From positions 1 to 64,000 of the forward strand of contig NZ_JACOOJ010000023.1 in the NCBI RefSeq assembly GCF_014287585.1: a stretch of 64,000 bases of DNA, given 5' to 3'. This stretch comes from Parabacteroides hominis (lineage in GTDB: Bacteria > Bacteroidota > Bacteroidia > Bacteroidales > Tannerellaceae). Numbering within the stretch: position 1 is the first letter of the stretch; each line of letters starts with the position of its first letter. A program made the position numbers and the translations under genes. Shown piece after piece: positions 8,789 to 17,781 of this stretch. The notes beneath the pieces are model-generated. The model saw only the letters and a program-made list of their open reading frames with translations, did no database searches and was not told where the DNA came from.

Positions 8789-9553
8789 TTATTCTTTGTT
8801 CTTGAGATCTCCTAACGGATAGAACGGGAACATATTCTCTTCCATCCATTTATTTGCCTTTTCAGGTGTCATTTTCCAACCGGATGAACAGGTGGAAACG
8901 AATTCGACAATTGAAGTGCCCTTGCCGGCCATCGAGTTTTCGAATGCCTTGCGAAGCATCTTTTTAGCTTTGCGGACGGCTGCCGCAGTCTGTACGCTCT
9001 GGCGGGTGACCAGGCAGGTCCCTTCCAACTGTGCAAGCAGGTCGCCGATCTTCAGCGGGTAACCGTTGAGGGCGATGTTACGACCGTAGGGGCAGGTTGC
9101 CGTCGGCATTCCTTCCAGTGTCGTAGGAGCCATCTGACCGCCTGTCATACCATAGATGGCATTGTTGACAAATACGATCACGATATTTTCTCCACGGTTG
9201 GCGGCATGGATTGTTTCGGCGGTACCGATGGCAGCCAAGTCACCGTCGCCCTGGTAAGTGAATACCATCTTGCCCGGATTCAGTCGCTTAACAGCTGTCG
9301 CGATAGCAGGCGCACGTCCGTGAGCCGCTTCGATCCAGTCGATGTCCAGATAATTATAGGCAAAAACGGCGCATCCGACAGGAGAGACGCCGATCGTTTT
9401 ATCTTCCATACCCATCTCGGCAATCACTTCGGCAATCAGCTTGTGTATCACGCCGTGACTGCAACCGGGACAGTAGTGCATGGGATTTTCATTCATCAAC
9501 CTGGGTTTCCCATATACCAGGTTTTCCGGTTTAATTATTTCGTTAACTTCCAT
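8789..9553 (-). CDS. vorA: 2-oxoacid:ferredoxin oxidoreductase, beta (thiamine diphosphate) subunit
   Basis: A 254-residue subunit that binds thiamine diphosphate and magnesium, where decarboxylation of the 2-oxoacid takes place. The sequence shows CPGCSHG (about 28-34), the TPP motif starting GDGDLAAIG (about 101-109) and closing with VNNAIYGMTGGQ. It is preceded by a small membrane protein gene ending 12 bases upstream and followed by the gamma subunit. The substrate is uncertain between branched-chain 2-oxoacids and 2-oxoglutarate. Confidence 0.9.
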   Translation of the reverse strand: MEVNEIIKPENLVYGKPRLMNENPMHYCPGCSHGVIHKLIAEVIAEMGMEDKTIGVSPVGCAVFAYNYLDIDWIEAAHGRAPAIATAVKRLNPGKMVFTYQGDGDLAAIGTAETIHAANRGENIVIVFVNNAIYGMTGGQMAPTTLEGMPTATCPYGRNIALNGYPLKIGDLLAQLEGTCLVTRQSVQTAAAVRKAKKMLRKAFENSMAGKGTSIVEFVSTCSSGWKMTPEKANKWMEENMFPFYPLGDLKNKE

Positions 9554-9565
9554 GTTCGTAATTAT

Positions 9566-9739
9566 TTAGCTAATAAATCTCATCAGATATTGAACCAAGC
9601 GGAAACAGATTGCCGCGCCACCGCAATACAGGAATGGCTGGCGGTTTTCAGGGAAGGCGAAGTAGCAGATTACTGCCGCTACAGCCAAAACCATGAATAA
9701 CCAGGTCAATATCGTGTCAATTTTACTTCCGCGTGTCAT
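9566..9739 (-). CDS. small membrane protein inside the 2-oxoacid oxidoreductase operon
   Basis: A 57-residue ORF running from an ATG at 9739 to a TAA at 9566. It begins MTRGSKIDTILTWLFMVLA and has two hydrophobic stretches (about residues 10-29 and 37-50) separated by a short polar turn (PENRQPF). It fits exactly between the alpha and beta subunit genes, on the same strand, with 12 bases to the beta start. Placement, codon structure and a sensible two-helix topology make a real gene likely. I do not recognise a family; similar small proteins may be in related genomes without a name. A membrane-tethering role for the soluble enzyme is conceivable but only a guess. Confidence 0.75.
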   Translation of the reverse strand: MTRGSKIDTILTWLFMVLAVAAVICYFAFPENRQPFLYCGGAAICFRLVQYLMRFIS

Positions 9740-9802
9740 GATTGAAAATTAAGAATTAAGAATTAAAAAATAAGACAAGTCGACTAAATGATTTCTTAAT
9801 TA
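9740..9802. repeat. AT-rich taatta/attaag low-complexity spacer with self-complementarity
   Basis: The spacer between the alpha subunit and the small membrane protein is built from repeats of attaag/aatta on one side and taattattaattc on the other, which can fold back on each other. Similar runs occur near 19985 and 42721. It may be a processing or stability hairpin within the operon mRNA, or simple sequence. Confidence 0.4.
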
Positions 9803-10888
9803 TTAATTCTTAATTATTAATTCCTTAAGCGCATTTAGAACTTCATCCGGGGTGAACACGATACCACCGAGGCGGCCGAAATGTTCAACCTTTACCTTAC
9901 CGTTTACGGCCAGACGTACATCTTCAACCATTTGTCCGGCGTTCAGTTCGACAGAAAGCATACCTTTTACTTTATCAGCATAAGCAGCAATCACTTTTTT
10001 CGGGAACGGCCATAATGTGATAGGACGGAGCAGCCCGAGCTTGATGCCTTCCGCACGTGCGATTTCGACCACTTTCTGGCAGATACGGGCGGAAGAACCG
10101 AAAGCGATCAGCAGATATTCAGCATCTTCGCACTGGAACTCTTCGTAGCGGACTTCATTTTCTTCGATCTTCCGATATTTAGCCTGGAAGCGGATGTTGT
10201 TTTCTTCCATCTTTGCCGGGTCCAATTCAAGTGAAGTAATGACATTCGGTTTACGGCCGGCTGTCTTTCCCTGTGTAGCCCACGGGCATTCGGCTATGAT
10301 TTCTTCTTCTGTACGGCGTGTATGGAAAGGAGGCAATACCACTTTTTCCATCATCTGGCCGATGATACCGTCTGCCAGAATAATGGCAGGATTGTTGTAT
10401 TTGAAAGCGAGTTCGAAACCTAATCCGACGAAGTCCGCCATTTCCTGCACGGAAGAGGGAGCGAGCGTGATCAGGCGGTAGTCGCCATGTCCGCCACCTT
10501 TGACTGTCTGGAAATAGTCAGCCTGGCTGGGCTGTATCGTCCCCAGACCGGGACCGCCACGCATCACGTTCACGATCAGACAGGGCAGTTCGGCCCCTGC
10601 GATATAAGATATACCTTCTTGTTTCAGACTGACACCGGGGCTGGACGAGGAGGTCATCACACGTTTGCCTGTACCTGCACCTCCGTATACCATATTGATG
10701 GCTGCCACTTCACTTTCAGCCTGTAACACGACCATTCCGGTTGTTTCCCACGGCATTTCGGCCATCAGGGTTTCGAGTATCTCCGACTGCGGAGTGATCG
10801 GGTAGCCGAAGTAACCGTCTACACCGTAGCGGATAGCCGCATGGGCGATGGCTTCGTTACCCTTCATTAATTTTACTTCTTCTGCCAT
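9803..10888 (-). CDS. vorB: 2-oxoacid:ferredoxin oxidoreductase, alpha subunit
   Basis: A 361-residue alpha subunit combining the pyrimidine-binding domain (about 1-190, with GYFGYPITPQSEI and the AESEVAAINMVYGGA region) and the transketolase C-like domain (about 240-355, with LLIAFGSSARI and KLGLLRPITLWPFP). Together with the beta, gamma and ferredoxin subunits it forms a four-subunit enzyme converting a 2-oxoacid and CoA to acyl-CoA and CO2 with reduction of ferredoxin. Close Bacteroidales relatives are usually labelled VorB. It starts 9 bases after the ferredoxin stop. Confidence 0.92.
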   Translation of the reverse strand: MAEEVKLMKGNEAIAHAAIRYGVDGYFGYPITPQSEILETLMAEMPWETTGMVVLQAESEVAAINMVYGGAGTGKRVMTSSSSPGVSLKQEGISYIAGAELPCLIVNVMRGGPGLGTIQPSQADYFQTVKGGGHGDYRLITLAPSSVQEMADFVGLGFELAFKYNNPAIILADGIIGQMMEKVVLPPFHTRRTEEEIIAECPWATQGKTAGRKPNVITSLELDPAKMEENNIRFQAKYRKIEENEVRYEEFQCEDAEYLLIAFGSSARICQKVVEIARAEGIKLGLLRPITLWPFPKKVIAAYADKVKGMLSVELNAGQMVEDVRLAVNGKVKVEHFGRLGGIVFTPDEVLNALKELIIKN

Positions 10889-10897
10889 ATCTGTTTA

Positions 10898-11125
10898 TTA
10901 TATTTTTACTTTATAGATGGTTAAACAACCGTCCGGACAAACTAACCCGCAACTTGCACAACCGATACAGTCATCGGGGTTTTTCATGTACACATAATGG
11001 TATCCCTTGTTGTTTACTTCACGCGGGTGCAATTCGAGCACATCCGACGGGCAGGCTACTACGCAAAGATTGCATCCTTTGCATCGCTCTGTGTTTACAA
11101 CAACAGCTCCTTTTATCTTCGCCAT
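10898..11125 (-). CDS. vorD: 4Fe-4S dicluster ferredoxin subunit (delta)
   Basis: A 75-residue protein with two complete ferredoxin motifs, CKGCNLCVVACP (about 14-25) and CIGCASCGLVCP (about 53-64), each able to bind a [4Fe-4S] cluster. As first gene of the operon it is the electron-transfer subunit of the oxidoreductase. A TACCTTTG box lies about 55 bases before the ATG. Confidence 0.92.
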   Translation of the reverse strand: MAKIKGAVVVNTERCKGCNLCVVACPSDVLELHPREVNNKGYHYVYMKNPDDCIGCASCGLVCPDGCLTIYKVKI

Positions 11126-11178
11126 AATTTATTATATTTAAAAACTAATGTAACACTAACTATCTCATTTGCGACTGC

Positions 11179-11186
11179 CAAAGGTA
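11179..11186 (-). promoter_or_regulatory. -7 box TACCTTTG of the 2-oxoacid oxidoreductase operon
   Basis: TACCTTTG on the minus strand matches TAnnTTTG. It would give a leader of about 45 bases before the ferredoxin gene. No convincing -33 TTG is seen at 19-20 bases. Confidence 0.5.
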
Positions 11187-11269
11187 GTAAAAACTTTACA
11201 GAAAGAATCTTTTTTACTTTAATTAGTATGAAATTGTTACTTCCGGCCGCCTGTAAAAATGGCCGCGAG

Positions 11270-14062
11270 TCAAGGCGACACCTGCTTTGTGGCGACGGGA
11301 ATCAAGCGGACAGGACTGTTAAGCCCTGATGGCATCGGTTCCCATTTGTCGTATTGTTTTTGCTGGTAATCCAGGTTGACCATGTTGATCTCCTTGAAGA
11401 TTCGCCAGACTGTTTTCCGGCGATCGTAATCGGCGATCCTGTTTGCGGGCAGGTTGGTCACATCCACATCGATCCGGTTAACGCCCGGAACCAGATAGTC
11501 TCCGACTTTCAGGCGGAAAGGGACAGCCCAGACGGTTCCCGCCGGCTGCCCGTTGATGTGGACACGTGCACTTTCGCGTACGTCCCCCAAGTCCAGTATC
11601 CAGTCGTCGGCTGCTATTTCGGGCAGTCTGAATGTCAGGCTATACCGGGCAGTCCCCATATTCCGTCGTGCGTCCGGATGGTCGAGTGTGGTCCAGGAGG
11701 CAGGACGGTCTATCACGAATGTCCCCGGAATGGCCGGTTCGCTATCGCGGAAATTCAATATCCAGTCATGATCCAGGCCGATGCTGACCGGCTGTTCTTG
11801 TATATACTTCCAGGCGGGACAATCGGGAGCCTCTCCGGTGAAAGTCTGCAAGATCAGCGAACCTCCGGAAGGTATTTGCAGATACACTTCCGTTTTTCCT
11901 TCGTTGCGGCGGATGCCGGCAGTGCCGGTTTCTTTTGTCATCGGGTCATACAGGATGGCAGCGTTGGCTTGGACGCCCAGCGGAACCCAGCCGTCGACCC
12001 CTTTATCCTGCAAGGAGGTGATAAAGTAATGATGTCCGGTAGCGTTGGACCGGCGGATGCATTGCAGGCCGAAACGGGTTTTCATCTCTTCCTGTGCGAC
12101 TCCGCAAGCCTGCAAGGTGAGAGCGTAGTCGGAACCGGTGATGATCCGCCCCTTTTGCAGGCTGCTCGTCGCGGTTTCGCTGAAAGAGGCGGTTTTCGGT
12201 AGCTTGTCCCATGCTTGGCGAAAGTGTCTTCTCCTTTTATCCAGATCTCCGAAACCGGGTACGTCTTCCGGGTAGTTCCCGATGAAGACGATCGTGGCCC
12301 CTTCTTTTGCCAATTGTACCAGATGGCTTAAAATATCGGCGGGCATATAACGGGCGGCGGGAACGACCAGCGCCTTGTATAGGGAACCGCCCGAAGTCAC
12401 CAGCTTCCCGTTTTTGATGCCGGTACTCCGGATGAAGTTGTCAGAAATATAATCGACATCATATCCGCTTTCGTAAATGGTGTGTATGGCATGGATAAAC
12501 CGGGGAGCCCGTTGTTGCATTTTATGGATATCGAAAGCCAGGAAACGTTCGCCTGCTTCCTGCCACATATCGTATACCGGCAGATAAACCAGGAAATCAT
12601 TATCGGGCTTGCCCATCTGCAAAAACGACTGGCAACGGGCGATATAATCGAAAAAGGCGGGGGCATCTTTCCATATGCTGTTTGTCGGCGACATGTTGAC
12701 AGACGCGTAGAACAGCCAGCCGGGCCATTCCGCCTCGCGGGGCGAATAGGGAGTACCGTGGAAAAACATGTGGTTGACACCCGATACGAACATCAGGTCC
12801 ATATCCGGTTTGCATTGTGAAAGCGACGTACGGAAGTGTTCGGTCAGCCAGGTGAAGGTCTCCGAGGAGGTATATTTTTTGCCGGCTATATGGGCTGCCG
12901 AGGAGGCGTATTTGAGCATCGACAGGTCCGAGTCGTTTTTGCGTGTCAGCGAATCCCGGCGTAATCCTTCGATATGGAACCGGGAGAGGCCGAACCCCTC
13001 GCATTCGGGGATATCGACCGTGGCGTACAGGTCGATCAGGTTGCCCGGCGAACCATGTGCCTGGTTACGGGTGAGGCTTCCGCCCCGGTGCGCCCATTCC
13101 GTCCATTGGCGGGTAAAGTTCTCCAGCAGGAGTTCCGCCAGCGTCTCCCGGTAGTCCGAGAGGATGCGGGCGGTCGTATCCGTCCGTACGGGATTCAGGA
13201 ATTCCGGCAGGTAATTTTCCAGCCGGTATCCGCGCCTGCGGACAAACTCGTCGAGCAGGCCGGGTGTCCAGTCGGCTCCGTACACCTCATACGAGTCGTT
13301 GAAAAAGGCATGCGGATAGGGAACCTTGTTTTCCCGGAAAGCCTGTTCGAAGGTTGCGAAATACTGCTTGACGGCGTTTCGGGAAAAATGATCCATAACA
13401 TAACCTTCCCCGCCGGGAGCCGCCCGTTTCACTTGCTGGAATGTTTTCCCGCAAAATAGAGCTATCAGGCGCCAGTTCCCCGCAGGGACCGTCCAGTCGA
13501 GCCGGTTGTTTTTCACTTTTGATGTGATGTCGATCCGTTCCCCCTTATCGGAAAAGGCCATCAGACGGCTCAGGTTGGCGACGTCCCGTTGTTTCCGATC
13601 CTCCGCTTCGATCGCGGTCCGAAGCCTTTCCCCGCCTTTGGCTGCATATTCCCGGAAGATCGCTTTGGTCGCTGCATTTTCCAGGGAGATCATCGGACCA
13701 CCGAAAGGCCAGCCGGTTCCGGCGTTCATGTCCGTTTCCATTCCGAGACGTTTGCATTCGGACCGGGTGTGTTGCAACATCCGCATCCAGTCGGGAGAGA
13801 GGAACGGGATTTCGTGTGCGTCGTTTCCCTGTACGCCATAGATAGGGGTGATCTCGACGCCGCCTAACCCTGCCTGGGCATAGGTTTCCAGGTTATAAGT
13901 CAGGTTCGCCGTGTCTACCGCGCTCCCCAGCCACCACCAGCGGGTTGCAGGACGCGATTCGGCCGTGATCTCCGGCCACGATTGTGAAAAAAGCGGTGTT
14001 GCGGTCGTCAGGCAGATGAAGGCAACAGGCAGGATATGTTTGAAACGAGGTGTAATGTCCAT
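11270..14062 (-). CDS. secreted glycoside hydrolase, GH106 (alpha-L-rhamnosidase) type
   Basis: A 930-residue protein with a signal peptide ending near TPLFSQ (about residue 27). The opening RPATRWWWLGSAV and the stretch GLGGVEITPIYGVQG are typical of the GH106 family, known from plant-pectin degradation in Bacteroides. A long barrel and accessory beta regions follow. The last 150 or so residues form a jelly-roll (LDLGDVRESARVHINGQPAG, GVNRIDVDVTNLPANRI) like the GH2-type sugar-binding domain. The likely reaction is release of terminal L-rhamnose from pectic side chains. It stands alone, without SusC/SusD neighbours, so it does not form a classical polysaccharide utilisation locus here. Substrate assignment within the family is uncertain. 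Confidence 0.85.
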   Translation of the reverse strand: MDITPRFKHILPVAFICLTTATPLFSQSWPEITAESRPATRWWWLGSAVDTANLTYNLETYAQAGLGGVEITPIYGVQGNDAHEIPFLSPDWMRMLQHTRSECKRLGMETDMNAGTGWPFGGPMISLENAATKAIFREYAAKGGERLRTAIEAEDRKQRDVANLSRLMAFSDKGERIDITSKVKNNRLDWTVPAGNWRLIALFCGKTFQQVKRAAPGGEGYVMDHFSRNAVKQYFATFEQAFRENKVPYPHAFFNDSYEVYGADWTPGLLDEFVRRRGYRLENYLPEFLNPVRTDTTARILSDYRETLAELLLENFTRQWTEWAHRGGSLTRNQAHGSPGNLIDLYATVDIPECEGFGLSRFHIEGLRRDSLTRKNDSDLSMLKYASSAAHIAGKKYTSSETFTWLTEHFRTSLSQCKPDMDLMFVSGVNHMFFHGTPYSPREAEWPGWLFYASVNMSPTNSIWKDAPAFFDYIARCQSFLQMGKPDNDFLVYLPVYDMWQEAGERFLAFDIHKMQQRAPRFIHAIHTIYESGYDVDYISDNFIRSTGIKNGKLVTSGGSLYKALVVPAARYMPADILSHLVQLAKEGATIVFIGNYPEDVPGFGDLDKRRRHFRQAWDKLPKTASFSETATSSLQKGRIITGSDYALTLQACGVAQEEMKTRFGLQCIRRSNATGHHYFITSLQDKGVDGWVPLGVQANAAILYDPMTKETGTAGIRRNEGKTEVYLQIPSGGSLILQTFTGEAPDCPAWKYIQEQPVSIGLDHDWILNFRDSEPAIPGTFVIDRPASWTTLDHPDARRNMGTARYSLTFRLPEIAADDWILDLGDVRESARVHINGQPAGTVWAVPFRLKVGDYLVPGVNRIDVDVTNLPANRIADYDRRKTVWRIFKEINMVNLDYQQKQYDKWEPMPSGLNSPVRLIPVATKQVSP

Positions 14063-14097
14063 AATAAATATTGATTTTTCAGGGTTAAAGATACGAA

Positions 14098-14690
14098 TTT
14101 ATCCGTTACTTTTGGCTTGATCCAAAAGCAACCGAAAGATCAAGATTATTCTGTTACTTTTCTCTTGAAAGAAAAGTAACCAAAAGTTCAAGGCCGAACC
14201 TGCTTCGCTACTCCGTTCCCTCCGTTCGCTGTCGCGTCTGAAACTCGCTTCGCTCAGACAGCAGACGCTCCGGGCGCTCACTGCGGTCTCTTCGCTTGAC
14301 GCTCACCAGCTTAGGCCGGAAGTAGAGCCGTTCCGGCTCTGTTGAGGATGGGGATGCCGCCTGCTTTGGGGTGGGCGCTTACAGTGCCCGGACACTGCAT
14401 ATCGGTGCAATGTGCCAACAAACGGGGCTTTCCTTGTTTCGCAGGCTCTCTTTTGCTCTGCTTCAGCAGACGGATAGATGATTGTTCCCGGCTTTGCCGG
14501 TTTCTCTGTGGGTTTTAACCCCCTTTAATTATAATATATGGAAAGGGACTGAAGTCCACAAAGGAAGAGGCTTTGCCTCCGGATCTTTTAAACCGTCTGC
14601 TGAAGCAGACGGCAAAAGAGAGCCTGCACCACAAGGCAAGCCTGTAAGCCCGACATATCTTAGCCCAGGGCGTAAGATCTGGGTTTAAAA
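14098..14690 (+). repeat. palindrome-rich repeat element, copy A (right end missing)
   Basis: This non-coding block begins TTTATCCGTTACTTTTGG and contains two successive terminal-type hairpins (GTTACTTTT...AAAAGTAAC forms, near 14105 and 14152). The shared body follows: the CTGCTTCGCTACTCCG arm, agagccgttccggctct, a degraded and a perfect copy of the 20-mer hairpin CCGTCTGCTGAAGCAGACGG (perfect at 14593-14612), the ccggctttgccgg and gaggctttgcctc hairpins, and the stem ggacTgAagtcc. The matching right terminal repeat seen in copy B is absent, so this copy looks truncated. Short frames inside it are not credible genes. Confidence 0.8.
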
Positions 14691-14910
14691 ATACATGCTC
14701 CTTTTTTAAGTCCTGTAAGGGTGACGCGATTGTGTCACAGGTTGTTGTGCGGTTGTCCCGGCCTTTTCCTTGATATTGTATCTCTCTTATTAAAGATTTT
14801 CTTACCGTTTGTAACGGTTTACGGCAATAAACTGATTACATGTTATCGAGAAGAACGCCGGCTTACATGGATATCTATAAAATCAATAGGTGAAAACAAA
14901 AGGAACGGCA
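14691..14910. other. intergenic stretch without recognised content
   Basis: This stretch lies between repeat copy A and a small possible ORF. I see no gene, RNA or clear hairpin. Composition drops from the GC-rich repeat to AT-rich sequence. Confidence 0.5.
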
Positions 14911-15044
14911 ATGTCGCTTTTCCTTAAATATAATTACGCATATAAAAAAATGCTGCAAGGCTGGCTCGTCGACAACACGGTGACCACCGAAAACAAGAAT
15001 GACAAGATCCTGATCCTCAAATCGGCAGGCAATCTGACTTGTTA
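14911..15044 (+). pseudogene. possible 3' remnant of a gene (44 codons)
   Basis: The frame from the ATG at 14911 to the TAA at 15042-15044 has two different halves. The first is AT-rich. From 14950 on it has GC-rich, gene-like codons (MLQGWLVDNTVTTENK, then NDKILILKSAGNLTC). It looks like the tail of a protein whose 5' part is gone, next to repeat copy A. I do not recognise the family. It could also be a genuine short peptide. Confidence 0.3.
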
Positions 15045-15082
15045 AATACGTAATACGGCAAGAAAGGGAACCGGCGGGGATA

Positions 15083-16684
15083 TCATACCATATCTTCGCC
15101 GGTTCTTACTATTTCTACCTTCAGCGTCTTGTGGAACGGGATGAAGCGGGAGACGACGGCCATGACGATGGCAAACAGCAATGTATAGCCCAGCAATGTC
15201 TTGAGCCCTAACAACAAACCTTGCGTTTGCAGCGTGTTGTAGAGTGTATTGGTGGCCAGTTGCGTGGCTTCTTCCAGCGGGTGGCCTTGCGCCAGGGCGT
15301 TGTTGAGCGACTGGTTGAAAGTGCCGGCGGCAAGCGGGTTGTCCATCCGCATGTTCTCGGAGAGGACGGACATCGATTGCAGTTGCAGGCGGTAGATCAT
15401 GTTGTTGAAGAAGGCGGAAGCGATCGACGGTGCGAGGACGGACCGGAAGGTGATCAGGAAAAAAGCGTTGTAGATCAGTAGCTTCGGATCCAGGTCTTCC
15501 ACCACATAAACGCCGAAAGCGATGAACAGGATCAACATTCCCATCCCTCTGAAAAACATCGGCAGGTAAAGCATCTCGTATGTCCCGTCCGGCTCGATGC
15601 CGAAGTAGAGAATCGCCAGGTAGACGGCGAAGCACGACATGCCGCCGGCTATCAGAATCCTGAAACGCCACCGTTGCCACCTGAACCACCAGTAACAGAT
15701 GAACGCCCCGCAGACGAACCCCGGCAGCATCCACAGGTTTAGCGAATTGGTATGCACGCTGTCTATCCGGAGCACCGAGTTCAGGTAGCTCGTGAGCACC
15801 GAACTGGAGGAGGAGAGCACCATCGTGATGATCATGAACACGTAACCGATCAACGCCTTGCTGCTGTTCAGCACCGTAAGGCGGATAAAGGGCGTTTGCG
15901 AATATTGCCGGCGTACGAATAGCCACAGCAGCAGGGGAGCCGCCAGCGTATAGGCCAGTATCTTATCCGAGGAGAACCAGTCGAGCTGCTTTCCGTAGGT
16001 GGCAACGTAAACGACCAGCAGCATGGCGGTAGAGCCGACCAGCATGCTTTTCCAGTCGATCTCACGGAAAGGGAACCGGATCGGCCGGCGGGCGTAACGG
16101 AAGAAAAGCAGGACGAAGAGGATGGCGAGCAGTTGCAGGATCATGACGAAATAGTACATGTATTGCCACTGGTAGGAGTAGGCGAGTTGAGCCGTGAGCG
16201 CCATCGAAATCTGTCCGCCTGAGAAGACGAGCGGGTAGAAGTAGGCATAAAATTCGCTTCGGACATTCTTCGGGCTGAAGAACGGACGCGTCATCGTGGT
16301 GAATTCCAGCATGACGAAGGCTTTCAGGATGCCGATGAAGAAACTGCATGTAATGACGATCTCCATTTGCCTGGCGTTGGCGCAGATGAAGCTGAGGATG
16401 ACTTGCAGCAGGAGGTCGATCAGCAACACGGTCTTGGTCGTGATGACAGGCCGCAGCTTGGGGATAATCGGATAGGCGATGGCCATGCCTACCGAGGTGG
16501 CGTAGTAGGCCATCCGGATGTCTTCGCTCATGACGCCTAACGTGCCCGATACCTCGACGATGTCGCCCGTGTACGCTCCGTTTACCAGCGTGATGGGGAG
16601 CAGGATGACGAAGGCGGTGAGAAGTCCTAACCAACGGGGGACCCAGGGACGGATCGGTACGTTCAGTGCTTGCAGGCGGTTCAT
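15083..16684 (-). CDS. MFS multidrug efflux transporter, DHA2 (EmrB-like)
   Basis: A 533-residue inner-membrane proton-driven exporter with about 14 predicted helices, the usual size and topology of the DHA2 drug:H+ antiporter family. It is the last gene of a MarR-TolC-HlyD-MFS operon and lies 12 bases after the HlyD gene. With its HlyD and TolC partners it would export hydrophobic drugs, bile compounds or dyes across both membranes. The substrate cannot be read from sequence. Confidence 0.9.
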   Translation of the reverse strand: MNRLQALNVPIRPWVPRWLGLLTAFVILLPITLVNGAYTGDIVEVSGTLGVMSEDIRMAYYATSVGMAIAYPIIPKLRPVITTKTVLLIDLLLQVILSFICANARQMEIVITCSFFIGILKAFVMLEFTTMTRPFFSPKNVRSEFYAYFYPLVFSGGQISMALTAQLAYSYQWQYMYYFVMILQLLAILFVLLFFRYARRPIRFPFREIDWKSMLVGSTAMLLVVYVATYGKQLDWFSSDKILAYTLAAPLLLWLFVRRQYSQTPFIRLTVLNSSKALIGYVFMIITMVLSSSSSVLTSYLNSVLRIDSVHTNSLNLWMLPGFVCGAFICYWWFRWQRWRFRILIAGGMSCFAVYLAILYFGIEPDGTYEMLYLPMFFRGMGMLILFIAFGVYVVEDLDPKLLIYNAFFLITFRSVLAPSIASAFFNNMIYRLQLQSMSVLSENMRMDNPLAAGTFNQSLNNALAQGHPLEEATQLATNTLYNTLQTQGLLLGLKTLLGYTLLFAIVMAVVSRFIPFHKTLKVEIVRTGEDMV

Positions 16685-16696
16685 GCGGATGGCGGG

Positions 16697-17770
16697 TTAG
16701 TGGCGCAAGGCCTCTGTTTCGACCATCATCCCGGCACGGAGCAATTGCATATCTTCGGGCGAAACGTCCTGCAGGTCGATGCGGACGGGGATGCGTTGCT
16801 GGACTTTGACGAAGTTGCCGGCGGAGTTGTCGGTCGGAACCAGGGCGTACTTCGAGCCTGTCGCTTCGGAGATGGCGGTGACGACGCCGTGGAAGGTGCG
16901 TCGCTTGAGGGCGTCGACTTTGATCAGGACTTCCTGCCCGATGAAGATATTGGCGATCTGCGTCTCCTTGTAGTTGGCGGTGATCCATTTGTCCTCTCCG
17001 CGGACTAAGTAGGTGAGGGTTTGCCCGGCTTGCACGAGCTGTCCTTTTTCGAGCGTCCTGCGTCCCATGTAGCCGTCGTAGGGGGCGGTGACGACGGTGT
17101 AGCTCAGGTTCAGTTCGGCCATTTCCAATTCTGCCTCCTTGCGCAGGATGGCGGCGTCGGCGCTGCCTGTCTTTTTCGATGTCTCCGAATATTGGGATTG
17201 GGCGGCCTGCTTCTGGTGCATCAGGGCGTTATAGCGTGCCTGCATGGCTTCGTAGTCCGCTTTCACCTGCTCGTATTGCTGGCGCGAGACGGATTCCTCC
17301 TTGAGCAGGTTGGCATAGCGGCGGTAGTCCTGTTCGAGCCGCCAGAGCTTTGCTTTCGTCTCGGCGATGTTGGCATCCTGCACCGATACGTTCACTTCCG
17401 ACGTGCGGATGCCTGAACCGAGCGCGTCACGGGCGGAGCGGGCGTCCATGAGGGCGGCTTCGGCATCTTTCAGCTTGATGCGGTATTCGCGGTCGTCGAG
17501 GATAAGCAGGGTGTCGCCTGCCTCTACGAACTGGTGTTCGGTGAAGCGCACCTCGCTGATGTAGCCCGGCACGCGGATGTTGACCGGGATGACGTACTGG
17601 TCGACCACCGCGTCGTTCGTGATCTCGTAGTAGACATATTTCCGGAAGTAGTTGACTGTCCACGAAATGCCTCCCAGGATCAGGAGGGTGCAGACGGTGT
17701 TCAACGTGATGTTCCGGATCTTTAGCCGGATCAGTTGTTGTCTTCTTTTATGATGGTTGGAGGTGTTCAT
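16697..17770 (-). CDS. HlyD/EmrA-family periplasmic adaptor
   Basis: A 357-residue membrane-fusion protein with one N-terminal helix (about 19-36), a biotinyl-lipoyl-like half near 60-100 (VNIRVPGYISEVRFTEHQFV and GDTLLILDDREYRIKL) and a long alpha-helical hairpin (about 90-210). The second lipoyl half and beta-barrel follow (TAPYDGYMGRRTLEKGQLV, ITANYKETQIANI). It links the MFS pump to the TolC channel. It starts 11 bases after the TolC gene on the same transcript. Confidence 0.92.
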   Translation of the reverse strand: MNTSNHHKRRQQLIRLKIRNITLNTVCTLLILGGISWTVNYFRKYVYYEITNDAVVDQYVIPVNIRVPGYISEVRFTEHQFVEAGDTLLILDDREYRIKLKDAEAALMDARSARDALGSGIRTSEVNVSVQDANIAETKAKLWRLEQDYRRYANLLKEESVSRQQYEQVKADYEAMQARYNALMHQKQAAQSQYSETSKKTGSADAAILRKEAELEMAELNLSYTVVTAPYDGYMGRRTLEKGQLVQAGQTLTYLVRGEDKWITANYKETQIANIFIGQEVLIKVDALKRRTFHGVVTAISEATGSKYALVPTDNSAGNFVKVQQRIPVRIDLQDVSPEDMQLLRAGMMVETEALRH

Positions 17771-17781
17771 CTTTTATGGGT

